From positions 124,001-188,000 of the forward strand of contig NZ_BCXH01000004.1 of assembly GCF_001895005.1 (NCBI RefSeq): a DNA stretch of 64,000 nt, read 5' to 3'. Of the stretch, positions 1-8,628 are shown piece by piece. The notes beneath the pieces are model-generated. The model was not told where the DNA came from. It was given only the letters and a program-made list of their open reading frames with translations, and did not search any database. This stretch comes from Rhodococcus yunnanensis NBRC 103083. GTDB taxonomy: Bacteria; Actinomycetota; Actinomycetes; Mycobacteriales; Mycobacteriaceae. How positions within the stretch are numbered: the first letter of the stretch is position 1; each line of letters begins with the position of its first letter. A program made the translations under genes and the position numbers.

Positions 1-389
1 GTCCACTGTTCACTCAGACACGCGATCGCCACCAACGCACCCGTCCTCTCCGGATGAGTGGCGGCGAATCGGAATGCCGACGGGCCTCCTCCTGACCATG
101 CAAGGACGCCCACCTTCTCGATTCCGAGTTCGTCGAGCAACGCCGCGTACAGATCGGCCTGCTCTTGCGGGGTGCGGCGATCGCCGAGTTCGGTTCCGAG
201 GTAGCCCGGCCGAGACAGCATTATTGCTTGGAACTCGTCGGCGGGAAGGAAACGAGCCATGGCGTCAGCGGCGTCGATGCCGCCCGGCGAACCGTGCAAC
301 ACCACTACCGGTTTGCCAGTGCCGCGGACCGCGTACTCGATCGGTCCGCGCGCCGTGGTCACGACTCCGACATCGTTCAGTTGCTCCAT
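1..389 (-). CDS. alpha/beta hydrolase, 3' part cut by the window edge
   Basis: The gene reads leftwards from ATG at 389 and is still open at base 1, so only about 129 N-terminal residues are present. The translation carries the oxyanion-hole stretch VVVLHGSPGG near residue 30 and a nucleophile-elbow-like AWSGGG near residue 105, both typical of the alpha/beta hydrolase fold. The catalytic Asp and His would lie beyond the edge. The substrate cannot be told. It is transcribed away from the repeat tract at 485-669 and has no visible link to the catabolic island to its right. Confidence 0.7.
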   Translation of the reverse strand, partial: MEQLNDVGVVTTARGPIEYAVRGTGKPVVVLHGSPGGIDAADAMARFLPADEFQAIMLSRPGYLGTELGDRRTPQEQADLYAALLDELGIEKVGVLAWSGGGPSAFRFAATHPERTGALVAIACLSEQW

Positions 390-484
390 GGCTCCTCTTC
401 GACACTCGTTGATCAGTGAATAACACTAGCGAGAAATCGCGTCGCCACCTCGCCCGATTCGTGTGAGATGTCCGGCGGTGTGGG

Positions 485-669
485 GTGAGCGAATGTCACA
501 TTCGGTCCCTTCGGCGTGAGCGAATGTGACATTCGGTCACCTTGGTGTGAGCGAATGTCACAGCCGGTCACTCAGAGTGGGTGAATGGCGCCTTCGGTCA
601 CCGCGATGTGAGTGAATGTGACATTCGGTCCCCTCGGCGTGAGCGAAGGTGACATTCGGTCCCCTCGGT
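485..669. repeat. six tandem 31-bp repeats with inner palindrome
   Basis: Six units start at 485, 516, 547, 577, 608 and 639, with period 31 (one unit is 30). Each begins GTGAGCGAATG and ends near TTCGGTCCC. Most carry the 13-bp inverted repeat GAATGTSACATTC, whose centre switches between C and G from unit to unit. Units 3 and 4 are the most diverged. The tract lies in the 515-bp gap 390-904, where I find no convincing gene. There are no unique spacers, so it is not a CRISPR array. It could bind a dimeric protein repeatedly or be a selfish intergenic element. Confidence 0.85.
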
Positions 670-904
670 AGGCCAGGAATAGTCGCCGCACCCGATGATG
701 GCACGGACTGTGGACTCTCCGGGCGATGTGTGTGCTCCGCCGACGTTCGGCGGTGCGTAGGCACTGGCGCTCGGGGTCCATACCGCTCAACGGATGCGAG
801 ATTTCATAGTGCGTGCACGTCACGCCGGCGCGTTGCGTATTGTCGCTTTCGTCGGTGTGACGAACGAGCGTCGGAGCGTACGGCTTCGAGGAATTGAGAA
901 TCCT

Positions 905-1465
905 GTGTCGCGTCCGTCGACGAGCACTGTGTTGTCGAGGCTTCTCGTGTTGGTTTTCGCTGCGATCGTCGGTGTCGTGTCGGTTCCCGCGGCGGCCGCA
1001 CCTTTGCCATCACTACCGGATTGGGGGACCGGGTCGTCCGGCTCACTCATCCCCGGCCCTCCCACCTCGGGCCCACCGACGTCGGGAGAACCGCAACCGG
1101 CACGCTGGTACTCCAGGTTCTACGTCATGACGAGTCCCCGTGTGCAGGATCTTGGGTTGACTCTTACTTTCAGGTCGGCCAATTTCGATGTCGACTGTGT
1201 GACGGTGCAACCGAACCAGGTGCTTCTGACGGGAGAACCCCGGGGCAGGACCGACCTGATCGCGGCCACAGGACAGGGCTGTCCCGAGGAGAGTTTCAAG
1301 GCCGAGTTCGGCCTCCGGAGCAGTGACGGCAGCCTGTCCGTCCACTTCATAGTGGATTACGACAGAGGACCATCCGGTGCGTACGTGGCTTCTCCTCACT
1401 GCCCACGGCCCGTCTTGCCCATTCTGGGGTGTTCTGCCGGCTACGAGGCGATAGCACTTTCTTGA
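905..1465 (+). CDS. secreted hypothetical protein
   Basis: This 186-residue protein has no family I recognise. I chose the GTG at 905 because the sequence then begins with a classical signal peptide: Arg near residue 3, a hydrophobic core (LSRLLVLVFAAIVGVV) and a likely AAAA-P cleavage site near residue 30. A GAGG stretch lies about 12 bases upstream. An in-frame ATG at 794 would bury the signal under 37 extra residues. After the signal comes a Pro/Gly/Ser-rich linker (PGPPTSGPPTSG), then a domain with four Cys that probably form disulfides outside the cell. It is likely exported; nothing ties it to the genes downstream. Confidence 0.6.
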   Translation: MSRPSTSTVLSRLLVLVFAAIVGVVSVPAAAAPLPSLPDWGTGSSGSLIPGPPTSGPPTSGEPQPARWYSRFYVMTSPRVQDLGLTLTFRSANFDVDCVTVQPNQVLLTGEPRGRTDLIAATGQGCPEESFKAEFGLRSSDGSLSVHFIVDYDRGPSGAYVASPHCPRPVLPILGCSAGYEAIALS

Positions 1466-1958
1466 TACGCCCGATGGGCTGAAGTCGGGGACTTCTTCCA
1501 GTCTGCACCCGCACACGTGTCCAACCCGTGTCGACGGGGCATCTTCTCGGCTGTGGGGGTACAGGCGCCGAGCCGCCCGTGGCCGCAATTCGACAGTCGT
1601 ACAGACCCCGGGCCGACACCCGCAGGAAGAGCCAGTTCTTGTGATGCGGGCTCTGTCGGCGTGCGCCGGGGCCGAGCCGGAACGTATCGGCGTACGCGGA
1701 GCACGTTTCGGGTCGAGGCCCCGACGGGTTACGTGCGTATTTCCTGACCGCGCGGTTATTTCCCGCACGTAACGACTCTGAACGGGTCCGTTGAGCGGAC
1801 CAGTGCAGTCCGAGCAACGGGGTCGTAGTGGTTAGTTTTGCGTCCACGTTGAAATGCGACTGGGTCCGCCCAGTGATCCACGACACTATGTGCTCACCTT
1901 CCCGGGGATGAGGATGGCAATCGACCCAGGGACGCACAGCGAGCAGAAGAGGCCCTAT
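1466..1958. other. intergenic region upstream of the peptide importer operon
   Basis: The region is 493 bases with no credible gene; open frames on the minus strand here lack family motifs and look like codon-bias shadows. It contains the 17-bp palindrome at 1785-1801 and presumably the promoter of the dppB-like operon. I see no clear terminator after the secreted protein. Confidence 0.5.
1785..1801. promoter_or_regulatory. candidate IclR operator before the peptide importer operon
   Basis: GGTCCGTTGAGCGGACC is an inverted repeat with perfect 6-bp arms (GGTCCG/CGGACC) around TTGAG. Read on the other strand it matches 15 of 17 positions of GGTCCGCTCAGTGGACC, the motif that recurs before other units of block A, including the IclR gene. 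It lies 157 bp before the chosen start of the first permease gene. Confidence 0.65.
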
Positions 1959-3002
1959 ATGAGCTCGATTCAGGGTTCAACCGAAGAGTTCCGGATGACC
2001 TCACCGTTGAAAGGAGCTCGCACCACTGTCACCAAATCGTTCCGAGCTCCACCCCTTGTCAGGTTTCTGTGCGCGCGTGTCGCACGAGGCTTCGTAGTCC
2101 TGTTCTTGCTGTCGGTTCTCGCGTTCGGTGTCGTGCACCTGATCCCGGGCGATCCGGCCGAGACTCTCGCAGGTCCATACAGTGACGCTGAAACTCGGGC
2201 GCAGATCACGCGAGATCTCGGCCTGGACGGTTCACTGCTGTCGCAGTACGTCACATGGATAGGCAATGCGCTGCGCGGTGACTTCGGAATTTCCTACGTC
2301 AACGGACTTCCCGTCGGGGAGTTGATCATGGCGCGAATTCCGAACACCCTGCAGTTGGCTGTCGGTGCGACGCTGGTCTCGGTCCTGTGGGGAGTCACGT
2401 TCGGCCTCGTTGCCGCAATGAAGAAGGGCAAGCCTTTCGATTGGTTCACTCGGGGTGCGACTTTCCTGGGGATGGCAACCCCGGTCTTCGCGTTCGGAGT
2501 CGCGTTGGTACTCCTCGCGTCGACGGCCTTCCCCGGTTGGCCGACTCTCGGATTCGTGCCCTTTGCCGAGAACCCGTCTCAGAACCTGGCGAGCTTGGTT
2601 CTTCCCTGTCTCGCAATCGGATTGCCGCTTGGTTCCACGATCTGCCGCTACATGCGGACCTCGATGCTCGAGGTATACGACCAGGACTTCATGCGAACCG
2701 CGTTGGCAACTGGTAGCACTCGGTCGCAGGCGACAATTCGACACGGATTCCGCAACGCATCTGCGCCGGTCGTCACCATCGCCGGACTGCAAATCGCGGG
2801 CATCGTCGGCGAATCCATTCTGGTGGAGAACGTATTCGCGATTCCCGGGATCGGTCAGCTGACCATCACGGCAATCAACAACAACGACTATGCGGTGACC
2901 CAAGCGTGCATCCTGCTGCTCGGCGCGGTGTACGTCGTGATGAATCTTGTAGTCGACCTGCTGTATCCGCTGATCGATCCCAAGGTAGGTAGGTCTTCAT
3001 GA
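1959..3002 (+). CDS. dipeptide/oligopeptide ABC importer permease (DppB-like)
   Basis: This 347-residue inner-membrane permease opens an importer operon. It has an N-terminal membrane helix (residues about 45-65), the periplasmic-loop signature PGDPAETLAG typical of DppB/OppB, four or five further helices, and a C-terminal EAA-type loop (YMRTSMLEVYDQDFMRTALA). The family imports di- and oligopeptides and, in soil actinobacteria, other amide-containing solutes. Start chosen at ATG 1959 because AGAAGAGG stands 7-8 bases ahead; ATG 1995 is possible. Its stop overlaps the next start (ATGA). The operator at 1785-1801 suggests control by the IclR protein. Confidence 0.88.
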   Translation: MSSIQGSTEEFRMTSPLKGARTTVTKSFRAPPLVRFLCARVARGFVVLFLLSVLAFGVVHLIPGDPAETLAGPYSDAETRAQITRDLGLDGSLLSQYVTWIGNALRGDFGISYVNGLPVGELIMARIPNTLQLAVGATLVSVLWGVTFGLVAAMKKGKPFDWFTRGATFLGMATPVFAFGVALVLLASTAFPGWPTLGFVPFAENPSQNLASLVLPCLAIGLPLGSTICRYMRTSMLEVYDQDFMRTALATGSTRSQATIRHGFRNASAPVVTIAGLQIAGIVGESILVENVFAIPGIGQLTITAINNNDYAVTQACILLLGAVYVVMNLVVDLLYPLIDPKVGRSS

Positions 3003-3868
3003 CAGTCGACAAAGCGGGCACACCGCCGGTCCGCGCAGGCAAGTCGCGAACATCGTTGTGGGCCTTCGTCAAAGCTCGCCCGGGTCTGACGGTCGGTGTG
3101 TCGATACTGCTGGTGCTCTTCGCGATGTCCGTTCTCGTCGGAATCATTCGGCCGTTCAGCGCCACCGAAGTTGCTGGAATCCCCTTCACCGGACCGAATT
3201 CGATCAACTGGCTCGGCACCGATGAACTCGGACGCGACTACTTCGTGCGAGTGTGTGAGGCAGCCCGCACGTCGTTGACCATATCCGTGTGCGCGGCCTT
3301 GCTTGCGATGGTTGTCGGCTCGGCAATCGGGTTGCTCGCGGGGCTCGAAGGCGGCAAGGTCGATTCGATACTCATGGGCGGCATCGACCTTCTGGTGTCG
3401 CTGCCATCCATCATCGTCGCGCTCGGCGTCGTCGCAATATTTTCTCCCACGACCACGACTCTTGTCATCGTGCTCGCCGTCGTGTCGGTCCCGAACTTCG
3501 CGCGCGTCGTGCGATCCAGGTGTCTCGAACTGAGAGAACGCGAATTCATCATGTCGGCACGTGTGTCCGGCGTGTCCACGTTCCGCATCGCGGTGCGGCA
3601 CCTGCTACCGAACGTGCTGATGGTCATCACTGTTCAGCTGTCGAACACGGCCGCCATCGTGATTCTGATGGAATCGGGCCTCAGCTACCTAGGGCTCGGC
3701 GTGCAGCCACCGACACCGAGCTGGGGAAAGATGATCGCCGAATCCCAGAGCTACATGGTCGAAGCGCCGTGGCTACCGCTTGTGCCGTTCGTTGCCTTGC
3801 TCGTCACGTCGTGCGCTTGGGGCCTCATCGGAGAGGGATTCGGATCGAAACGCAAAGCTGCGCGCTGA
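2999..3868 (+). CDS. dipeptide/oligopeptide ABC importer permease (DppC-like)
   Basis: This 289-residue protein is the second permease of the heterodimeric channel. It shows the N-terminal DppC helix (about residues 33-52), the family landmark LGTDELGRDYFVR, five further helices, and an EAA loop (LREREFIMSARVSGVS) that docks on the ATPase. The C-terminal PPTPSWGKMI stretch is also typical of DppC. It overlaps the preceding gene by ATGA, so translational coupling is likely. The solute is not determined by the sequence; amidase and M20 hydrolase genes in the same run suggest a peptide- or amide-linked compound. Confidence 0.88.
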   Translation: MTVDKAGTPPVRAGKSRTSLWAFVKARPGLTVGVSILLVLFAMSVLVGIIRPFSATEVAGIPFTGPNSINWLGTDELGRDYFVRVCEAARTSLTISVCAALLAMVVGSAIGLLAGLEGGKVDSILMGGIDLLVSLPSIIVALGVVAIFSPTTTTLVIVLAVVSVPNFARVVRSRCLELREREFIMSARVSGVSTFRIAVRHLLPNVLMVITVQLSNTAAIVILMESGLSYLGLGVQPPTPSWGKMIAESQSYMVEAPWLPLVPFVALLVTSCAWGLIGEGFGSKRKAAR

Positions 3869-3926
3869 CGCACACTCTCCAGCATTCATTTCCAGTCAAC
3901 GCTTTTGGCGTAACGAAAGGTCATTC

Positions 3927-5510
3927 ATGAAGTTCCCATCCAGGCGATCCAAGACGGCGGTCTTCGCCGCCGCCACGGTAATGTCGATCGTGCTCGCAGG
4001 CTGTTCGGGAGCAGCGAGCACTACCGACACGGCGACTGCGGCGACCGGGGATCCGGTACGTGGTGGCACACTCGTGGTGGGCGAGGACACCCAGCCGGTC
4101 AGCGGATTCGATCCCATGCTGGCTCAGGCACTCGACGCCAAACGCATCGTGTCGCAGTTCTACGAGGGGCTGCTGTCGATCAACTCGAGTTTCGACGAAG
4201 TACAGCCCGGATTGGCGAGTGAGTGGACGCAGCTGTCGGAGACCAAGTACAGCTTCACGTTGCGCGACGGTGTCACATTCCACGACGGGGAAGCGGTGAA
4301 GCCATCGGACGTGGTGTTCAGTTTGAATCGAATCGCCGATCCGAACCAGAGCTCACCGTACAAGCGCCTCTACGACCTCAAATCGGTTACCGCTGTCGAT
4401 GATTCGACCATCGAGATCGAGACAAACGAGCCGCAGGCGTCGTTGCTCACCTTGCTCGCGCAGCCGTGGAGCGGGGGAATCGTCAGTGAGGCGTGGTTCA
4501 CGAGTCGCACACCCGATGAGATCAAGACCTCGGAGAACGGTACGGGACCGTTCACGCTGTCGGAATTTCGCGAAGGTGCGCTCATCAAGACTGTGCGCTT
4601 CGACAACTACTGGGAAGGCGACAAGCCGTATCTCGATGGCATCGATTACCGGCTGATCCCCGCCGAGGCGACGCGTGTGCAGGCCATCGGTTCGGGTTCG
4701 GTGGACATGATCGAGGTCCGGGCATCGACCAACGCAGACTCGCTGGAAGGGCGCGGCGTCAACATCGGACCGGCGTACGGCATCGGAACCGCGTGGTACG
4801 CGCTGGACACTCTCGACGGGCCGCTCGCTGACGTCGAGGTCCGGCGGGCGTTGAGCATGGGAATCGATCGCGAACAGATGATCGATGTCGCGACATTGGG
4901 TACGGGCACATTCAGTTACGTGATTCCGCCTGCGGATCCTTTCGGCACCGAAGCCAGCGACGAATCGCCCTACTACAAGTACGACCCCGATGCCGCGCGG
5001 GAGGCTCTCGCCGCAGCGGGTGCCGAGAACCTCACACTGACCATGCTGGTTCGCTCGGACAATCCGAAGTCCGTGTCGACTGCAGAGTTGATGAAGCAGC
5101 AACTCAGCGTGATCGGTGTGAACCTCGAGATTCAGACGGTTCCGTTCAACCAGGTCGTCAATGCGATTACCGGCGGCGACTGGAACGCCGACATCGTCAC
5201 GCTGAACTCCGCTCTCAACGCGGACCCGAGCCAATACCTCGACCTGTGGTTCGCCGAGGGTGCACCGGGAACCAAGGTGAACGATCCAAAGCTGTGGTCG
5301 ATGATGGACGAAGCTGCACGAATCACCACGGGTACCGAGGACCGCCGCGCCAAGTACGAGGAGATCGGCGAGTACGTCGCTGACAACGCACTGTTGCTGG
5401 TTCCGTATGCATCGCCCATCGTGTACGACGCGTGGGGCGAGCGGGTGCACGGTTTCGACGCCGACCTCGCCGCGGCGCGCCTGTTCACGAAGAATGTATG
5501 GATCGGCTGA
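3927..5510 (+). CDS. extracellular solute-binding lipoprotein, family 5 (DppA/OppA-like)
   Basis: This 527-residue protein captures substrate outside the membrane and delivers it to the permease pair encoded just upstream. It has a lipoprotein signal with lipobox LAGC (Cys 26), followed by a Ser/Thr/Ala-rich linker and the SBP family 5 core, including LRDGVTFHDGEAVKPSDVVF. Start at ATG 3927 with GAAAGG 7 bases ahead. Family 5 proteins bind peptides, but also opines, nickel and aryl amides, so the ligand is open. The stop overlaps the ATPase start as TGATG. Confidence 0.9.
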   Translation: MKFPSRRSKTAVFAAATVMSIVLAGCSGAASTTDTATAATGDPVRGGTLVVGEDTQPVSGFDPMLAQALDAKRIVSQFYEGLLSINSSFDEVQPGLASEWTQLSETKYSFTLRDGVTFHDGEAVKPSDVVFSLNRIADPNQSSPYKRLYDLKSVTAVDDSTIEIETNEPQASLLTLLAQPWSGGIVSEAWFTSRTPDEIKTSENGTGPFTLSEFREGALIKTVRFDNYWEGDKPYLDGIDYRLIPAEATRVQAIGSGSVDMIEVRASTNADSLEGRGVNIGPAYGIGTAWYALDTLDGPLADVEVRRALSMGIDREQMIDVATLGTGTFSYVIPPADPFGTEASDESPYYKYDPDAAREALAAAGAENLTLTMLVRSDNPKSVSTAELMKQQLSVIGVNLEIQTVPFNQVVNAITGGDWNADIVTLNSALNADPSQYLDLWFAEGAPGTKVNDPKLWSMMDEAARITTGTEDRRAKYEEIGEYVADNALLLVPYASPIVYDAWGERVHGFDADLAAARLFTKNVWIG

Positions 5511-7183
5511 TGAACGCCGAGACGCAGGAGCAACCGGGTTCGGTCATCGAGGTGCGGCCCGATCCTGTGGTGGACATTCGAGGACTCACCATCGCCTACG
5601 GTGACAGCAGTCCTAGCGTCAAGGGTGTCGACCTGGTCGTCCAGCCTGGTGAGATCGTCGGCCTGATCGGCGAGAGCGGCAGCGGGAAGAGTTCGGTCGC
5701 AATGGCGTGCCTGGGCCTGCTCGACGGCTCGGCCCGCGTTGACGGTGACCGCTTCTCGGTGTGTGGGACCGATATGGTCACCGCGGGTCAGAGCGAGTTG
5801 GTCAGTCTTCGTGGACGACGCGCTGCCATGGTCTTCCAGGACGCGATGGGTGCACTCGATCCCTGCACGCGGGTGGGCAAGCAGGTCGCCGAGGTGGTCA
5901 AGCGTCATCGTGGTCTCGGCAAACGAGAGTGCGCCGATGCCGTGATCGATCTCTTCGAGCGGGTCGGCATTCCCCAGGCGCGCACGCGAGTCAGACAGTA
6001 TCCGCATCAGCTGTCCGGCGGTCTTCGGCAGCGGGTAGCGGTGGCATTGGCCCTTGCGGGCGAGCCCGAACTTCTGCTCGCGGACGAACCGACCACCGCG
6101 CTCGACGTCACTGTCCAGGCCGGCATACTCGAGCTGTTCCGTTCGGTGCGGGACGAGTTCGGGATCGCAATCCTGTTGATCTCGCACGATATCGGCGTCA
6201 TTGCCCAGACGGCGGACCGGGTTGCGGTGATGCTCGACGGCGCCATCGTCGAACAGGGCGATGTAGAAGACGTGCTGCTTCGTCCTCGGACGGCGTATAC
6301 CCGAGAGTTGCTGCGGGCTGTGCCGACGATCGAGCGCACTGCAGCCGAGGACGAGACATCCACTGCGGCTTCGCCTCCCCAGGGCGAACCGGTGTTCTCG
6401 GTGCAGAACCTTTCGCGGTCGTACGGCAGCGGCCGCGAGACGGTCAACGCACTCAGCGACATCAGTCTCGACGTGCACCGGGGTGAAGTGCTGGGCATCG
6501 TAGGTGAATCCGGTTCCGGCAAGAGCACATTGGCCAAGATCCTGATTCAGCTGGAGACTCCGACAACGGGTTCCGTGTCGTTCGAAGACACCGGATACGC
6601 CGGCATGGGGCGCGCCAAGCTCAAGCAATTCCGCAGCGCGGTTCAGATGGTGTTTCAGCATCCGACCGGATCGCTCAATCCCAGGTTGAGGGTGGACAAG
6701 TCGGTCAGCGAGCCGCTGATGGCAACCGGTGCCGAGGTCAACGCCACTCGTGTTCGCCAGGTTCTAGGTGAGGTCGGTTTGCCTCAGGACTGCGGCGACA
6801 GGCTTCCACACCAGTTCTCGGGCGGTCAGAAGCAGAGAATTGCCATCGCGCGGGCGATCGTGGCCTCGCCGGAGGTCGTCCTACTGGACGAGCCCACATC
6901 GGCTCTCGACGTCACCGTCCAGGCGCAGGTTCTCGAGTTGCTGGCACGCATTCAGCGTGATCGCGGCCTGACCTACATCCTGATTTCACACAACCTTGCG
7001 GTGGTCCGAGCGATCAGCGATCGAGTGGCGGTAATGAAGGCAGGGGAGATAGTCGAACTCGGCACTCCTGCTGAGGTATTCGACAATCCATCCCATCCGT
7101 ACACCAAAACGCTCGTCGCGGCGGTTCCGTCGGTCGATCCACGGCACCGACGCCGCGCAGCGATCGGACCGACCGCGTCCTGA
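5510..7183 (+). CDS. fused dipeptide ABC importer ATPase (DppD-DppF type)
   Basis: This 557-residue protein carries both nucleotide-binding domains of the importer in one chain. The first has Walker A GESGSGKSS, signature LSGGLRQRV and Walker B LLLADEPTTALD; the second has GESGSGKST, FSGGQKQRI and VVLLDEPTSALD. All catalytic motifs look intact. Separate DppD and DppF genes are more usual; the fusion is common in actinobacteria. Start chosen at the ATG overlapping the preceding stop (TGATG at 5508-5512). It is the last transport gene before the amidase, 14 bp downstream, so one mRNA probably carries both. Confidence 0.9.
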   Translation: MNAETQEQPGSVIEVRPDPVVDIRGLTIAYGDSSPSVKGVDLVVQPGEIVGLIGESGSGKSSVAMACLGLLDGSARVDGDRFSVCGTDMVTAGQSELVSLRGRRAAMVFQDAMGALDPCTRVGKQVAEVVKRHRGLGKRECADAVIDLFERVGIPQARTRVRQYPHQLSGGLRQRVAVALALAGEPELLLADEPTTALDVTVQAGILELFRSVRDEFGIAILLISHDIGVIAQTADRVAVMLDGAIVEQGDVEDVLLRPRTAYTRELLRAVPTIERTAAEDETSTAASPPQGEPVFSVQNLSRSYGSGRETVNALSDISLDVHRGEVLGIVGESGSGKSTLAKILIQLETPTTGSVSFEDTGYAGMGRAKLKQFRSAVQMVFQHPTGSLNPRLRVDKSVSEPLMATGAEVNATRVRQVLGEVGLPQDCGDRLPHQFSGGQKQRIAIARAIVASPEVVLLDEPTSALDVTVQAQVLELLARIQRDRGLTYILISHNLAVVRAISDRVAVMKAGEIVELGTPAEVFDNPSHPYTKTLVAAVPSVDPRHRRRAAIGPTAS

Positions 7184-7197
7184 AGCAAAGGAAGAGC

Positions 7198-8628
7198 ATG
7201 GACACGCAATGGCTCGATGCCACTGCTCAAGCAGATCTGGTGCGGACGGGCGAACGGTCGTCGCGTGAGCTCGTCGAGGATGCGATCGAACGCATCGAGC
7301 GACTGAATCCGACGCTCGGCGCCGTCAACAATCCTCGGTACGAGGCGGCGCTCGAGGAGGCGGACGGTGTCGATCCGTCGGCCCCGTTCGCCGGGGTGCC
7401 GACGCTGCTCAAAGGGCTCACGGCGATGGCGGGCGAGCCGAACGATCGTGGCAACGTGGTTCTGAAGGCACTCGGGACCACAGCTACGTCCGATGCCGTC
7501 ATCACCACACGTCTGAAGAGGGCGGGATTCGTCATTCTCGGGCGGTCTGCGGCACCGGAACTCGGGGTCCTGTCGACAACGGAGAGCGCGGCATACGGAG
7601 TCACCAGAAATCCGTGGCGTCTCGATCTGACGTCCGGTGGCTCGTCAGGAGGTGCGTCGTCGGCTGTGGCGTCGGGGATGGTGCCGGTGGCGCACGGCGG
7701 CGACGGGGGTGGTTCGATTCGGATGCCTGCCGCGTTCTGCCATCTGGTCGGCCTCAAACCGAGTCGAGGGCTGATCAGTAGTGGCCCTGCCACCGCCGAC
7801 AGATGGGGCCACAGTGTGCCCGCCGTACTGACCAGAACGGTGCGCGACACGGCAGGCATCATCGATGCGCTCGCCGGCGGTGAGCCTGGCGACCAGGGGC
7901 GGCCGGCGCCCATCGAGGGCGGACTTCTCGGCGCGCTGTCGCGGGAGCCGACACGGCTCAGAATCGGCTACGTCACCACGCCGGAAGGTTCGGCCGAACC
8001 GATCCAACAGCAGGTCGCAGATGCAGTGTCGGACGCTGCTCGCCTGCTCGAGCACTTGGGTCACGATGTCGAGGAGTCATATCCGGCAACCATGTTCGAC
8101 CCTCGCAATCTCGAAGCATTCTTCGACTCCTTGAGTGTCACGGTGGTGCAAGCCGTCGATGCCATCGAGAGAGAAGTCGGCCGTACCTTGGAATACGACG
8201 AGTTGGATGTGGTGACCAGACTTTGGGACACCCGTGGTCGTCAGATGTCCGGCGTCGATCTCGCCGATTCTCTCGGATGGTTGGGCGGACTTCGGTCGAG
8301 AATGGGTCAGTGGTGGGCATCGGGGTTCGATCTGTTGCTGTCCCCGGTCTTCGCTACCACCGCGCCGACGCTGGGATGGCCGTGGGCCGAACCCGGCGGT
8401 ATCGAGAAGACGGTGGATGTGTTGACCTACACTGCGCCGATCAATTCGACGGGCCAGCCCGCTATTTCGATTCCCTTCGGGTTCACACCCGCCGGTGAGC
8501 CATTGGCCGTGCAACTCGTCGCGGCATTCGGGCGGGACGATCTGCTGATTACCACTGCTGCTCAGATCGAGGCCGCTCGGCCTTGGGCGCACCACGTACC
8601 ATCGATGACAGGATTGGTCCAACGATGA
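7198..8628 (+). CDS. amidase-signature family amidase
   Basis: This 476-residue enzyme hydrolyses an amide with a Ser-cisSer-Lys triad. The residues are visible: Lys72 in PTLLKGL, Ser149 in the GGSSGG turn and nucleophile Ser173 in GGGSIRMPA. No signal peptide is seen, so it acts in the cytoplasm. A strong AAAGGAAGAGC precedes ATG 7198. Its stop overlaps the start of the M20D gene (ATGA). Next to an importer of the peptide class and two M20D hydrolases, it most likely deamidates or cleaves the imported compound. GatA-type tRNA amidotransferase is unlikely because gatB/gatC are absent. Confidence 0.88.
   Translation: MDTQWLDATAQADLVRTGERSSRELVEDAIERIERLNPTLGAVNNPRYEAALEEADGVDPSAPFAGVPTLLKGLTAMAGEPNDRGNVVLKALGTTATSDAVITTRLKRAGFVILGRSAAPELGVLSTTESAAYGVTRNPWRLDLTSGGSSGGASSAVASGMVPVAHGGDGGGSIRMPAAFCHLVGLKPSRGLISSGPATADRWGHSVPAVLTRTVRDTAGIIDALAGGEPGDQGRPAPIEGGLLGALSREPTRLRIGYVTTPEGSAEPIQQQVADAVSDAARLLEHLGHDVEESYPATMFDPRNLEAFFDSLSVTVVQAVDAIEREVGRTLEYDELDVVTRLWDTRGRQMSGVDLADSLGWLGGLRSRMGQWWASGFDLLLSPVFATTAPTLGWPWAEPGGIEKTVDVLTYTAPINSTGQPAISIPFGFTPAGEPLAVQLVAAFGRDDLLITTAAQIEAARPWAHHVPSMTGLVQR

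Noticed and set aside
485-669. Direct repeats as a CRISPR array
   Set aside because: Units abut one another with no unique spacers, and no cas genes are present.
1043-1768. Minus-strand 241-residue ORF opposite the secreted protein
   Set aside because: Arg-rich composition without motifs, and antisense to a gene with a clear signal peptide.
5132-6661. Minus-strand 509-residue ORF opposite the fused ATPase
   Set aside because: Antisense shadow; the plus strand carries two complete ABC domains.
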